Positions 12,387 through 24,636 of a stretch of DNA of 64,000 bases are shown piece after piece. Positions within the stretch are counted from its first letter, which is position 1; every line of letters begins with the position of its first letter. A program made the position numbers and the translations under genes. The notes below the pieces were generated by a model. That model saw nothing but the letters and a program-made list of their open reading frames with translations, was not told the DNA's origin and made no database searches. Source of the DNA: Pontederia crassipes. Taxonomy: Eukaryota > Streptophyta > Magnoliopsida > Commelinales > Pontederiaceae. The stretch spans positions 33,230,768 through 33,294,767 of the forward strand of contig CM060183.1 in the NCBI GenBank assembly GCA_030549335.1, given 5' to 3'.

Positions 12387-12516
12387 TTCATCATCAAACA
12401 ATTATGAACAATAATTCTTGCAACGGGAAAAGTAGTAGGGACAATAATTCTACATATGGAGATCAATCAAGTTAGCTTGTTCAATCAGATCTCAAATTCA
12501 AATACATATATATGTT

Positions 12517-13363
12517 GTAACACCTGTAATTTTTAAACTAAAAATTAATTTTCATAATTAAAATAAATTAAAAATTTTAGAATTTGTTAAAAAAAGTTAA
12601 AATTTTAAAAGTAATAAAAATATAGTTAGAGAAAAAGATAAGATAAAAAAGTTTGAATGAGAATAAAGGATAATTTATAATTAGGTTAGAGGTTGAAATT
12701 ATAATAAAATTAGGGAATCAAAGTTAAATTTAAATCTAACCATAATTTTACGTTATAAAGGACTCCTCAAGAAAATTAAAATGAGAGTTTTATGTCTAGA
12801 AATATTTAAAAGATAAAGTAATATTATTTTATTTCAAAAATTAAAAGATAAGATTAATAACTAATTATTTAATTCAAAAAAATTCAGGAATAATTATGCT
12901 TTGGAGAAATAGAATGAAGAAAAGATAATTATAAGAGGATTAGAGATAAAGTCTGTTGAAGGATTGAATTAAGACTCCTAGAAGTTGAAATTAGAAGTTT
13001 TGAAGATAAAATATTATCAAAATAAAATAATAAAATTTATTATTTTAAATTCAAAATCAAGATACTATTATTAATCATTTATTTAAGTTTGAAATTTTGT
13101 AGAAAATAAAAGAAAATTATGAATAGGAAGTATGATTAGTAGTTCTAAATAAATTAAAAATTGAGAGACTTTTTCCTATAAATAAGACCTCAAAGATATC
13201 TTTCAAGAAACCTTTCTCTCCTCTTGCATTTGAATTTTTCCTTCATCTTTGGACTATGTTTTCTCCCTTCTTGGTGTGTATGCTCGAATGATTTCGGCCG
13301 ATTATTTTTTCATGGTTATACCCCCTGGCAAAAGATGCCAGGGTAATCATAGGAAAGTAAGTG
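12517..13363 (+). mobile_element. Repeat family B, LTR-like, 5' part
   Basis: The block starts TGTAACACC, a common start of Ty3/gypsy LTRs. It is AT-rich, then has a TATA-like TATAAATA at about 13177, a pyrimidine-rich 'TTTGGACTATGTTTTCTCCC' segment and an 'AAGTAAG' tail. The same order recurs at 30390-30885 and 39880-40090. It is cut at about 13363 by the Athila-like element, and related sequence resumes at 29685. There is no coding capacity. I infer a solo LTR or LTR fragment of an unidentified family. Confidence 0.6.
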
Positions 13364-13949
13364 TGGTATGCATGCATTTTACAATATATAATTAGGCTTG
13401 CATTTAGGCTTGTTTTAAGTTATTTGATCATGGCATACATCTATTTTTACGTTTCTTTCTTTAAATTCTTTGAACTAGTCATCTACCTCCAGTTGGTGTA
13501 TTTTTTCAGGAATTATTGATAATAAACAGTGGAATAAGGGAATAAAAGAGGCATGCAAAACAGAAATGATTTAGCTTTCGAAAAATCAAAATTTGAATTT
13601 CACGGATCGTTAAAGGTGGTTTAATGCCCAACCGTTCGTTTTCACGACTTTGGCAGAATCGTTCCCTGAAGAGACAAGGATTTCACAGGCAATTAACTAC
13701 CTCTCACGGCCGTGAAGAGTGAATTTTACACTCCTCTGTGGTTAACAAACCAAGCGTCACTTATCTCCGCAGAAGAGAACTTATGGGCCGTGACACATTT
13801 CTCACGGCCATTAAAACAAAATTTTATAGATCGCGTAGTTTCACGGCTCTGCAATGAATCGAGTTAGAAAAGGCCTTATGGGCCATTACAATGTTCTCAC
13901 GATTATCACAAAAAGATCGGAGGATATTTTTATTATGTAACGGGCCATG
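13364..13949 (+). mobile_element. Athila-like element A, 5' LTR, first part
   Basis: The LTR appears to open at TGGTATGCATGCA, which aligns with TGATGCATGCA at the start of the solo LTR at 30886. This part carries several copies of the TCACGGCC/GGCCGTGA motif, including the perfect 12-bp palindrome TCACGGCCGTGA near 13705. It is interrupted at 13949/13950 by the Tekay-like element and continues at 23225. The start is uncertain by a few bases because I could not match a target duplication. Confidence 0.6.
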
Positions 13950-15861
13950 TGTGACGCCTCGTATACAACAACAAAAAAAGAGGAGGGGAGATGAAACGAA
14001 CTGTCAACTGACCATTCTTTTCACCTCCGGCCGACCAAACGGAGTGTATAAAAGGGGGGGGAGGGGGGGGGGGGGGGGGGGGAAGGGCCCCCTTGTGCCC
14101 CCTCACCCTCACCCCCACTCTCTCGTCCTCTCTCTCTCGCTCTCTTTGTTCTCGTCTTTTCCTTCTCCCTCTCGTTCGACGACCGGCGTACGCGAGCGAC
14201 AGGACAGAGGCAAATCCTTCCAGGCGACGACGAACGTCCAGCGATCGACGGACGACAAGCGGTGATCCGGCGAACCCGATTTCGACGGAAAAGGTATCCT
14301 TAGCGTTTTAATCCCATAGACAAATAATTAAGGATCTATTGATGCGTACAGTTAATTCATTATAATTCTGAAGTTATTTCCTTTTTTTGTATTGATGTCG
14401 GCGTCAATCGACGGCTGGACGGCCGCTAGAATTCATGGAGAAATTCGGCGGCTCTGTTTTACCACAGAGATCGGTCGACCGATTTAATTAAACGGTCGAC
14501 CGGTCTGCGTAATTATACATGCGTATTCTTCCTTATCGGTCGATCGGCCTCACCACGGCGGTCGACCGGTCCGACAGAGACCCATTGGCCGCACTTAATC
14601 GAACCAATCCACTCCTAATCTTAATTACGACTCTGATCAGTTCACCTGGCTAAGTCTGATTGTATAAAGATCGATTTCTAGTGGACCCCAAATCATAGAT
14701 TTCATAGTAACTGAAGATAATTAATATAAAGATAAAGAAGCGGGATTGCTATGTGCTGCACCTAAAGTTAAAGCAAAGTTCAAAGTTAAAGCAATGGAGG
14801 GATAGGTAATTAGTTGAGGGGACAGCGAAGCTACTGGCTTAGATGCCCACTATTTCTGAGATTTCAGGTGTTCTCCCACTGATATCTCGAATTGAAGGGT
14901 GATGCTATGGTCACACTTCTTCCTTTAAATATTACAGTATTATGCTAGAGGGACATGTAGCTAGCTGAGAAGATAGTGAACCTACAAGGTCTAGTAACAG
15001 ACCACTGTTCTTGGATTGTAGGAATTCTTCCCCTACCTTCCGAATTGGGTGAGGCAGTAACACCCGCCCTCTCTCTCGTTTACGGGCTTAGTGAATCAGA
15101 GATGCACCTCTGGCATCCCAACCTAATAAAGTCGAGCTCGCATAGGACAACCAACTCTAGGGATAATTTAGTAATATAAAAGACGTAGCACAACTCACAG
15201 CAGAGTAATGTAAAGTAAAGCAAAGCAGAGTATTGAAAACTAAGGCAATGTAAAGTAAAGCAATATACAATAGAGTAATGTAAAGCAAAGTACTGTAAAG
15301 TAAAGCAGAGTAATGTAAAGCAAAGAACAGAGTATTGATATGATTAAAGATTCATACATTGATTTCCTTATCATCACTAATCCTTATTCGCGTCTATTTC
15401 TATGGTACTGAGCGATCTTGCTCATGGGTATTCTATTCCCCTGCATTGAGATTTTGCAGGTGGGAATGCCAACTAATGAGGAGATGGAGGGCACAGAGCT
15501 TGGAGAACACTGCACATGACTGAAGACCTGCTTCAAGTTTGCTTACTGCATATCTATTTAATCATTCTCATTATTTAGAGACACCATATTTTTTTTCCGC
15601 ACATAGAACTTTGCTATTAGTAATATTATTGTTATGTTTCCGCATAATTCTATAATATGAGACATCATGAACTTCCGCCTTAAAGTACTTCATTGTGACA
15701 ATCCGTATTTAAGGTTCTCTATTATATTTATTATTATTTTATTGCGCCACATCATCCGTTTTGTTGAATGGTCAAGGTCACTAGAGCAATAGATAGTGTA
15801 GCACCCTCGGAGTCAATCCGACCGCCTACGTGGCAGGAGGTGCGATTTTGGGAGCGTTATA
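13950..15861 (+). repeat. 5' LTR of the Tekay-like element
   Basis: The LTR begins TGTGACGCCTC and ends GTTATA, where the 3' LTR ends GTTACA, so the terminal CA has mutated to TA. A TATA box (TATAAAA, 14047-14053) is followed directly by a G tract (14054-14082, broken by one A) and CT-rich sequence that probably includes the transcription start. The distal part, about 15190-15330, is a degenerate tandem of 'GTAAAGTAAAGCA' units. Confidence 0.92.
14047..14082 (+). promoter_or_regulatory. LTR TATA box abutting poly-G tract
   Basis: TATAAAA at 14047-14053 is followed immediately by a G run broken by one A (20 Gs uninterrupted at 14063-14082). The 3' LTR has the same layout with TATAAAA at 21353-21359 and an unbroken run of about 32 Gs at 21360-21391. 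The placement is conserved in both LTRs and is the likely core promoter of the element. Confidence 0.7.
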
Positions 15862-15864
15862 GTT

Positions 15865-15877
15865 TGGTATAAGAGCC
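15865..15877 (+). other. Primer-binding site, initiator Met-tRNA
   Basis: TGGTATAAGAGCC begins 3 nt after the 5' LTR end. The canonical plant site complementary to the 3' end of initiator Met-tRNA is TGGTATCAGAGC, so this copy has one mismatch. It primes minus-strand DNA synthesis in this retrotransposon class. Confidence 0.85.
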
Positions 15878-16717
15878 TAAGTTCTTGGCTCCTTCATTGA
15901 TCATAGTAGAGTATAGGTTCATGCATAACATCCATTGTTCATATTGTTACACAGTTCAAACTAAAGTCATGTGCAAGCTTCTCAAACATCTGCGACTCCA
16001 CTCATCAAGTAAGTCATAAGTATATTCCTTTGTGAATCATACTTATATTATTGAATTAATGTTATAGATGTCTCCACGCCGCATGGTAACTAGGATTGTA
16101 CGAAGGGGTAGAGGCCATATAGTTGGGATACGTATGTGGCCATTAGATCCTCCATCCCCGCCATAGCCTACTCCAGAAAGACCGAAGCACTCCAATTCAG
16201 AAAGTGTGGGAAGTAACGATCCTGATTTACCCTCCCCACCCATTGGGACATAGGAAGAAGTAATCCAAGGGGGGAACTTGCAGATGATGAGAAGACATAT
16301 AAACAATCCAATTTATATATCTTCTGATGATGAAGAAGAAGCCCATGAACCCAGAGAAGAAGTCCAGAGTCGGGGGACCAGCCCGTAAGCTAGTTTGATC
16401 CAGAGCCATACTGTAGTCTCTGTGATCAAGACGGACATTTTGAAGAAGAGTGCCCTAATCCCCCGAAGAATCCCGGGAATGAATTAGAGGGACCCTCTCA
16501 GCGTAGTGATTAGTACCATGAAGTTTTTCTTTTCTTTGTGGAAGGTCTTAGTGTGCCTCAGACATATGTTTACCTTTGAAAAGCTTAATGATAAATGAAT
16601 ATTTTACTTTAGCAAATGATGAGCAGCAGGGTCTCCATTTTTAATCTAAGATTTCTATCCTTATTAAAGATCCTTGGTTATACACCCTTCTCAAACATTG
16701 CCATGATCTCTTTATAG

Positions 16718-17747
16718 ATGACCGACCAGAGGAGAGGATCAGCGTCCAGCGAGTATGAGGTGTATAACGAAGAGGAGGCCCATTTTATTCCTCCACCTCC
16801 ATTGAATCCTCCTCCGCCTACCCCACCTAGGCCCGATTCACCACCACAGCAAGGACGCCGGGTCCCCATCCCTTGTACTCTGCAAGAGTTTTGGAGGTCG
16901 GAGCCTCCGACGTTTAATGGGAATGGAGGAATTAACGTTGCCGAGCAGTGGATCGAGACTTTAGAAGAGAAGTTCGACATTCTCAATGTCCCTCAACACA
17001 AGAAGATCCTATTCGCTAGAGATACTCTCTAGAGAGATGCCAAGGAATGGTGGAAGGCAAAGAAGGTCACCAACTTTCCGGGAGTCAAAACCGTGGAATG
17101 GGAAGACTTCCGCAGAGCATTCGAGACGCGCTACCTCCCGACCTTCCAGAAAGATTTGAAGCAGAAGAAATTTCTGCATCTAGAGCAAGGGGCTATGACC
17201 GTGGACCAATATGTGACCAAGTTCGTCCGGTTGAAAAAATACTCTAAATTAACTATGGATGAAATGGAGCTGGTGAAATGTTTCGGGACGGACTAAGGCC
17301 CTCACTGAGATTCCAGACCAGGCCAGGGTATTATAAAACTCTGGATGAAGCGATCAGCCTGACCACCCTAACTGAGAGTGACCACCAAGATCTTGTGAAG
17401 GAGAAGAGGGCCCAGCAGAATGTAGGGCAGAACTCCCAGCATCAACAGCAGTTCCGCGGGAACAACCGACAACACCAACGACGGGATAACCAGTACCACC
17501 CATATTCTGCGCCTCAACAGAACTATCGTATTCTACAATAACAACAACAACATTACCGTCCTTCACAACAAGCTCCTCTCCCACCGCAACAGCAACCACA
17601 ACAACAACAACAACGACCCCCGTAGCAGGGGCAAAGATGCCCGGCCCAGCAGCATAGGCAACAACCTCCTAGAGCTCCTCAGACACCACCCGCACATGGT
17701 GAGCGGGTTTTATGTAACATATGTGGCAGGACCCATGCTGGGGAATG
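16718..17747 (+). pseudogene. Tekay-like gag, capsid and Gln-rich region, broken
   Basis: Starts at the ATG at 16718. The capsid region includes EFWRSEPPTFNG and EQWIETLEEKFDIL, then after a TAG at 17030 the phrases DAKEWWKAK, WEDFRRAFETRYLP and MTVDQYVTKFVRLKKYS, typical of retrotransposon gag. The frame is lost again near 17290 and continues as GLRPSLRFQTRPGY with a Gln-rich linker (17430-17640) holding further stops at 17539 and 17624. Several stops replace codons that would be Gln, consistent with C-to-T decay. No functional capsid can be made. Confidence 0.9.
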
Positions 17748-18040
17748 CCGAATGAAGTCTGGAGCCTGTTATTACTGCGGTGGAATGGGACACATCACAG
17801 CGAGTTATTCAAGACGTGAACAACCACAGTTGGTACATGGAAGACTCTTCAACCTGGAAGAGGATGCTCCCCAGAATGACGCTGATGTCATTCGAGGTAC
17901 GATGTTCATAGTCGATCTACCTACAAAAGTATTATTTGATTCCGGTGCTTCACATTCCTTTATATCTGAAGAGTGTGCCAAAACATTAGTGTTAAAAGTA
18001 GCAAACTTAGAGCAAAAGATGAATATATTGACCCCATAAG
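17719..18040 (+). pseudogene. Tekay-like nucleocapsid zinc knuckle and aspartic protease
   Basis: A tandem zinc-knuckle region starts with CNICGRTHAGEC and continues CYYCGGMGHITASYSR. The last Cys of the second knuckle is replaced by Tyr, so metal binding would be impaired. Downstream, TKVLFDSGASHSFIS is the retropepsin active site (DSGA) that processes the polyprotein. The frame stops at 18037-18039. Confidence 0.88.
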
Positions 18041-18417
18041 GCACCCTCATTACTACAAAGCATCTTCTCAATGTACCCATAGAGATAGAAAAAGGGAACC
18101 ATCCTGCCAATCTCATCATCATCCCATGAGAGATTATGATATAATTTTGGGCATGAATTGTTTAACCTCACATGATGCTTCCATCCTGTGCAAACAAAAG
18201 AAAGTAATAATAGGTACATAGAGTAAAGATAAAGTCATAATCAGGGAAATTGCACAAAAAGAACCAAATATCATAGTATCTGTCATGAAGGCATAGAAAC
18301 TATTATAAAAGGGATGTAGAGGTTACCTGACCAGTATAACCAAGACAGAGGAGCTAAGGAAGACTACTCAGGACATAAAAGTTGTGAGAAAATTTCTTGA
18401 TATTTTCCCTGAGGATG

Positions 18418-19214
18418 TTAGCGGTCTACCGCTCAGAAGGGAGATAGACTTTCGTATCGATGTGACACCCAAAACTGCACCAATCTCTAAAGCCCCATAC
18501 CGTATGGCTCCGGCAGAGATGAAGGAATTGAAGGATCAAATTCAATAGCTATTGGACAAAGGTTTCATCAGGCTCAGTGTTTCATCGTGGGGTGCACCCG
18601 TCCTTTTTGTCAAGAAGAAGGACAGATCATTGAGACTTTGTATCGACTACAGAATGTTGAACAAGGTCACAATAAAGAACATGTGCCCGCTGCCTCGTAT
18701 CGATGATCTATTTGATCAGTTATCTAAAGCAAATGTGTTCTCCAAAATCGATCTGAGGAGCAAATACCATCAACTGAGGGTGGCAGAAGAAGACATCCCG
18801 AAGACAGCATTCCGGTCAAGATATGTGCATTATGAATTCATGGTGATGTCGTTTGGGTTGACAAATGCCCCGGCTGCATTCATGGATCTCACGAATCAAA
18901 CTTTTCACGAACACCTGGATAAATTCGTAATCATCTTCGTGGATGACATCCTCATCTATTCGTCAAGTATGGAATAACACATGATTGTATTGGAAACTTT
19001 GCGGGCAAAGAAGTTGTATGCGAAGTTTTCTAAATGTGAATTCTTGTTAGAACAGATGATGTTCCTTGGCCACATCGTCTCTAAAGATGGAGTTGCAGTG
19101 GATCTGACAAAAGTAGAAGCTATGTCCAATTGGACCCAACCGAAGAATGACTCCGAGATTAGGAATTTCCTTGGTTTAGCTGGTTACTACCGACGGTTCA
19201 TCAAGGATTTCTGA
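18418..19214 (+). pseudogene. Tekay-like reverse transcriptase
   Basis: Conserved RT blocks are visible: PYRMAPAEMKELKDQIQ followed by a stop at 18546, [59 protein letters not shown], and the catalytic FVDDILIYS with both Asp residues present. A stop at 18975 separates this from the thumb part ([28 protein letters not shown]). The catalytic core is preserved but the open frame is cut at least twice. Confidence 0.93.
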
Positions 19215-19229
19215 CCAAGCTCACAAGGA

Positions 19230-19680
19230 AGGAAGAAAAGTTCATTTGGTCACCCAAGTGCGAGGAGAGCTTCCAAGAGTTAAAGGAGCGGCTAACTTCA
19301 GCGCCAATTTTGACGTTACCATCGGGCAATGGTGGGTACGTGATTTACAGTGATGCCAGTGGCACGAGATTAGAATGTGTACTAATGCAACATGTTAAAA
19401 TATTGTCATACGCATCTAGACAGCTGAAGAAGCATGATGTCAATTATTCAACGCATGACCTCGAGTTAGCAGCAATCACTACTTATATGGAGAAGAATTT
19501 GTGGCTATACAGATCACAAAAGCTTGAAATATGTCTTTACACAGAAAGAATTGAATATGCGTCAAAGGTGTTTGATGAAATTCTTGAAGGACTACGAGTT
19601 TGTCATTAATTACCAACATGGTAAGACAAACTCAGTAGCGGACGCACTCAGCAGAAAATGGGAAGGATCATTGACTTATA
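19230..19680 (+). pseudogene. Tekay-like RNase H
   Basis: Recognisable by [17 protein letters not shown] (catalytic Asp in SDAS), [26 protein letters not shown] (catalytic Glu) and, in another frame from 19524, [26 protein letters not shown], the standard end of Ty3/gypsy RNase H. The frame change lies between about 19500 and 19600. Confidence 0.9.
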
Positions 19681-19889
19681 TGCGTTTACGGCAGTTCGAA
19701 CTTATGGAAGAACTGTTAAAATGGACACCAAGAGTGCAGCATGATGGATCTCTAATGATGATGCATAGGATAGTGTCTGATATGGTAGGAAGGATCATAG
19801 AAGCACAAGTTGAAGACTCGGAATATCAGACGATGATGATAAAAACTAGCCTAGAGACAACCAATTTCACGTCTTCACGAATGGTGGCA

Positions 19890-21218
19890 TAAGGTACCGT
19901 GATCATTTGTGGGTACCGAACAACTCTGAACTCCGAAGGGAAGTACTAGACGAGTGCCACAAGTCCAAGTTTGCAATCCACCCAGAAAGTACAAAGATGT
20001 ACAAAGATGTTCAGAGAAGCTTCTGGTGGCCAGACATGAAGAAGGAAATAGCAGAGTATGTCTCCAAATGCATAGTGTGCCAACAGGTCAAGGTGAAACA
20101 CCAGAAATCACAAGGAACCTTGAAGAGTCTGGGGATCCCACAGTGAAAGTGGGAAGAGATATCAATGGATTTTATCACGGGCTTACCTCGGACCCTGAAA
20201 GGACATGATGCCATTTGGGTTATAGTGGACCGACTTACTAAATCGGCTCACTTCCTGCTCATTAAGGTAAAACAGTCTCTTGAAACCTCTTGGATTTATA
20301 TGTGCAAGAGATTGTCAGGCTTCACGGGATCCCATCGGCCATTGTGTCTGACAGAGATCCCAGGTTCACTCAAGGTTCTAGAAGAGTCTCCAGAATGCCT
20401 TTGGAACAAGGCTTCAGTACAGCACCGCCTTCCATCCTCGGACAGACGGCCAATCGGAGAGAACGATCCAGACATTGGAGGATATGTTGAGAGCATGCGC
20501 TCTGGATTGGCACGACAGTTGGGACAATCACCTTCCTCTCATAGAGTTTTCCTACAACAATAGCTTCCATGCTAGCATAGAGATGTCTCCCTTTGAAGCA
20601 TTGTATGGTCGCTCATGTCGCTCTCCGGCATGTTGGGGCGAAGTTGGTGAAAGGAAGATCTTGAGTGCAGAACTACAAAAGCAGACACAAGAGTACACGG
20701 ACAGGGTAGAATTGATAAAGAAAAAAATGAAGTCTGCTCAAGATCGTCAAAAGGCCTACGCAGACAAGAAGCGTCGAGAAGATAAGCTCAAAGCAGGAGA
20801 CCAAGTCTTGCTCAAGGTCTCCCCCACCAAAGGAGTAATGTGTTTCAGCAAACGGGAAAAATTGAGCCCCAGGTATGTAGGCCCGTTTGAAATATTAGAC
20901 ATTGTTGGATATTCAGCATGCAGGTTGGCCTTGCCTCTAGCCTATTCAAAAGTACACAACGTCTTTCATGTCTCCTTACTTCGGATATACAAGCACGACT
21001 ACGCCAACGTGATCCAAATTGAGGAACCAAATCTCAAAGAGGATCTGACATATGAGGAACGACCCATAGAGATACTGGAATACCAAGAACATCAACAAGG
21101 GAAGAAGAGAGTAGCACTGGTCAGGGTAGCATGGAAGCATCACCAAGGAAAAGAAGCAACGTGGGAAGTAAAGTCCGAAATGCGAGAGAAGTTCCCTGAA
21201 CTTTTCGATAAGCCTTAA
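19890..21218 (+). pseudogene. Tekay-like integrase with chromodomain tail
   Basis: The HHCC zinc domain is visible (ECHKSKFAIHPESTKMY ... SKCIVCQQVK, 19940-20090). The DDE core starts at [19 protein letters not shown] (20165); [10 protein letters not shown] lies in a second frame near 20341, and the end [19 protein letters not shown] (20542) in a third. From 20475 an uninterrupted frame of 247 codons ends at 21218. It includes the GPFEI/VFHVSLLR integrase end and a chromodomain-like tail (YEERPIEILEY ... VRVAWKHHQGKEATWEV) of the type that targets chromoviruses to heterochromatin. The core is split by frameshifts. Confidence 0.92.
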
Positions 21219-21264
21219 CTCTTATTCAAATTTAAGGACGAATTTTCTTTTTAGAGGATAATAA

Positions 21265-21359
21265 TGTGACGCCTCATATACAACAACAAAAAAAAGAGGA
21301 GGGGAGGAGATGAAATGTTTCACCTCCGGCCAACCAAAGGTCGGCCGGGGTGTATAAAA

Positions 21360-21392
<33 letters not shown>

Positions 21393-23219
21393 GGGCCCCC
21401 TTGCGCCCCCTCACCCTCACCCTCACCCCCACTCTCTCGTCCTCTCTCTCCCTCTCACTCACTCTCTCTCTCGCTCTATTTGTTCTCGTCTTTTCCTTCT
21501 CCCTCTCGTTCGGCGACCGACGTACACGAGTGGCAGGACAGAAGCAAATTCTTTCAGGCGACGACGAACGTTCGGCGATCGACGAACGATGAGCGATGAT
21601 CCGACGAACCTAATTCCGACGAAAAATGTACCCTTAGCGTTTTAATCCCATAGACGAAGAATTAATGATCTATTGATGCATATAGTTAATTCATTATAAT
21701 CCTGAAGTTATTTTCTATTTTTTTGTATTGATGTCGGCGTCAATCGACGGCCGGACGGCCGCCGAAATCCATGGAGAAATTCGATGGCTCTGTTTTACCA
21801 CAGAGATCGGTCGACCGATTTAATTAAACGGTCGATCGATCTGCATAATTATACATGCGTATTCTTCCTTATCCGTCGACCGGCCTCACCACGACGATCG
21901 ACCGGTCCGACAGAGACCCATTGACCGTACTTAATCGAACCGATCCACTCATAATCCTAATTACGACTCTGATCAATTCACCTACACTGGCTAAGTCTGA
22001 TTGTATAAAGATCGATTTTCAATGGACCCCAAATCATAGATTTCATAATAACTGAAGATAATTAATGTAAAGACAAAGAAGTGGGATTGTTATGTGTCGC
22101 CCCTAAAGTTAAAGCAAAGTTCAGAGTTAAAGCAATGGAGGATATGTAGTTAGCTGAGGGGACAACGAAGCTACTGGCTTAGATGTCCACTATTCCTGAG
22201 ATTTCAGGTGTTCTTCCACCGATATCTTGAATTGAAGGGTGATGCTATTGTCACACATCTTCCTTTAAAGATTAAAGTATTATGCCAGAGGGACAGGTAG
22301 CTAGCTGAGGAGACAGTGAACCTACAAGGTCTAGTAACATACAACTATTCCTGAATTGTAGAAATTCTTCCCCCTACTTTCCGAATTGGGTGAGGCAGTA
22401 ACACCCACCCTCTCTCTCGTTTACGGGCTTACTGGCATCAGTGAATCAGAGAGGCACCTCTGACATCCCAACATAATAAAGTCGAGCTCGCATAGGACAA
22501 CCAACTCTAGGGATAATTTAGTAATATAAAAGACGTAGCACAACTCACAGCAGAGTAATGTAAAGTAAAGCAAAGCAGATTATTGAAAACTAAGGCAATG
22601 TAAAGTAAAGCAATATACAATAGAGTAATGTAAAGCAAAGTACTATAAAGTAAAGCAGAGTAATGTAAAGCAAAGAACATAGTATTAATATGATTAAAGA
22701 TTCATACATTGATTTCCTTATCATCACTAATCCTTATTCGCGTCTATTGCTATGGTACTGGGCGATCTTGCTCATGGGTATTCTATTCCCATGCATTGGG
22801 ATTTTGCAGGTGGGAATGCCAACTAATGAGGAGATGGAGGGCACAGAACTTGGAGAACGCTGCACATGACTGAAGACCTGCTTCAAGCTTGCTTACTACA
22901 TATCTGCTTAATCATTCTCATTATTCAGAGACATCATGTTTTCTTCCGCACATAGAACTTTGCTATTAGTATTATTATTATGTTTCCGCATAATTCTATA
23001 ATATGAGACATCATGAACTTTCGCCTTAAAGTACTTCATTGTGACATTTCAATTATTCTTCCGCATTTAAGGTTCTCTGTTATGCTTATTATTATTTTAT
23101 TACGCCACGTCAGCCGTTTTATTGAATGGTCAAGGTCAGTAGAGTAGTAGATAGTGTAGCGCCCTCGGAGTCAATCTGACCGCCTACGTGTCGGGAGGTG
23201 CGATTTTGGTGGTGTTACA
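21265..23219 (+). repeat. 3' LTR of the Tekay-like element
   Basis: Begins TGTGACGCCTC and ends GTGTTACA. It is the direct repeat of 13950-15861, with about 32 uninterrupted Gs after the TATA box and the same degenerate AAAGTAAAGC array at about 22550-22680. The sequence just upstream (TTTTTAGAGGATAATAA) is the only candidate polypurine tract and is poor. Target duplication CCATG follows at 23220-23224. Confidence 0.92.
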
Positions 23220-23224
23220 CCATG

Positions 23225-24636
23225 AATGAGCCATAATGGGTGTCATAGAATGCTTAGGGATCAAGAAAATAATTCTCATGGGCCGTTATAATTGTGTTAG
23301 GGGCCGTGAAATGAATTAAGTTATGCGATTGGACAAAAAGGCGCCCGAATCACGACCGTCATGGTCACGCCCCCTGATGGTCGTAGACAACCCCAGATTC
23401 TATTCTGATTGAGTCGTGAAGGTTTACGCAAGGGGCGTGATGGATACAGATTTTGTCATTCAACATATTTTAGAAGAATTCCCAATGCACAAGGACTTCA
23501 AATCTTACATATGTCTCAGGGATCAATTGAAAATAAATTAGACCAGAAATTTTGAAATTTTACAAATAAACTTTCAGAATCAATAAGACTCCGAATTTAT
23601 CTTATTTTACAAAGAAAAGATTTTCATTTCTTTTCAAACTGCATGAAAATATGAACCTCTATAAAAAGGGACATCTGAAAGTTAGAAACAATTATGCTAG
23701 GACATGCAACAGAAGCTTTCAAGCTAAGAATGAAAGAACACTTCTAAATAATAAATGAGAAGACTTTCGCGCATCACACTTGGGAGAGGGTTGTGCAGTA
23801 ATTCATCATTGTTTCTGAAGAATACTCCTTATTCTACATATTGTTGGAACGATATTTTAGATTTCATGTTTTTTCTATCTATCTTAGCACTATGGATTAT
23901 TAGTTTTTATTTTATCTTTTTGTTTTAGTTGCAAAAGTTTTAGTGTAAGAACAATTTCTGAATTTATGTTAAGTGAATAATAGTTAGTTTAATTTTTATG
24001 AATGTGATTGTTATGCTTAATGTTTTCCTTCAGATTTTAATGATTTTTAGGTTGATTGTTAACCAGATAGTATAATCAATTCTTAATTCATAATTTTCTA
24101 TTTGAATTGATCGTTAACATTTATATTGAAACAATGCATGTCATAGTCTAATAGAACTAGGTGGAATATTAGATTGTGTGGTCTCTTAATTGACCCAAGT
24201 GAATGATTAAATAGTTTAGGAACTTACAGCACATAGCATCTTGATTGTAATTTAACTGTGTGTAGATCCGAGCGGAGTACTTTTAGATTATTATTGTCTT
24301 AAAATAGTTGATTTACCTAGTTAGGAAGATCATATTTTCAGTATTCCTAATCCATCTAAAAACATGATTCAGATTTATTGTTACAATCAATTTTACAAAA
24401 GTTATATATTGCTCTAATCATTATAGATCATCTTAAGGACCTATGCATCGTTGGCTTTCTTTAATTTTATTTTATACACAGTTTTATCCTAAGTTGTATG
24501 TCATCTTCTATTAGCCTTTGGAAAATTATGAATGAAGTAAAATAGTTCCTTGTGTGTTCGACATTCTACTCATTACACTTTATTATTTGAATGACTAGTG
24601 CACTTGCTAGCTATATCGTTATCAAGTTTTGCATCA
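23225..24636 (+). repeat. Athila-like element A, 5' LTR, second part
   Basis: Continuation of the LTR interrupted at 13949; it ends TTTTGCATCA. It aligns from 23386 onward with 28420-29684 (for example GACAACCCCAGATTC/GACAACTCCATATTC, GTGAAGGTTTAC, ATTCAAC, ATGCACAAGGACT). A TATA box (TATAAAAA, 23660-23667) is conserved in all three LTR copies of the family. With the Tekay element and one target duplication removed, the 5' LTR would be about 2.0 kb. Confidence 0.75.

Larger units (their letters stand above)
13950..23219 (+). mobile_element. Complete Tekay-like Ty3/gypsy chromovirus, inactivated
   Basis: A 9270-bp LTR retrotransposon with 5' LTR 13950-15861 and 3' LTR 21265-23219, flanked by perfect 5-bp target duplications CCATG (13945-13949 and 23220-23224). 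The internal region has a Met-tRNA primer-binding site, then gag, protease, reverse transcriptase, RNase H, integrase and a C-terminal chromodomain-like tail in the Ty3/gypsy order. LTRs of about 1.9 kb and the tail sequence suit the Tekay/Del clade. The coding region is broken by several in-frame stops and frame changes, and the LTRs differ by substitutions and indels, so the copy is not young and cannot make its own proteins. Confidence 0.93.
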
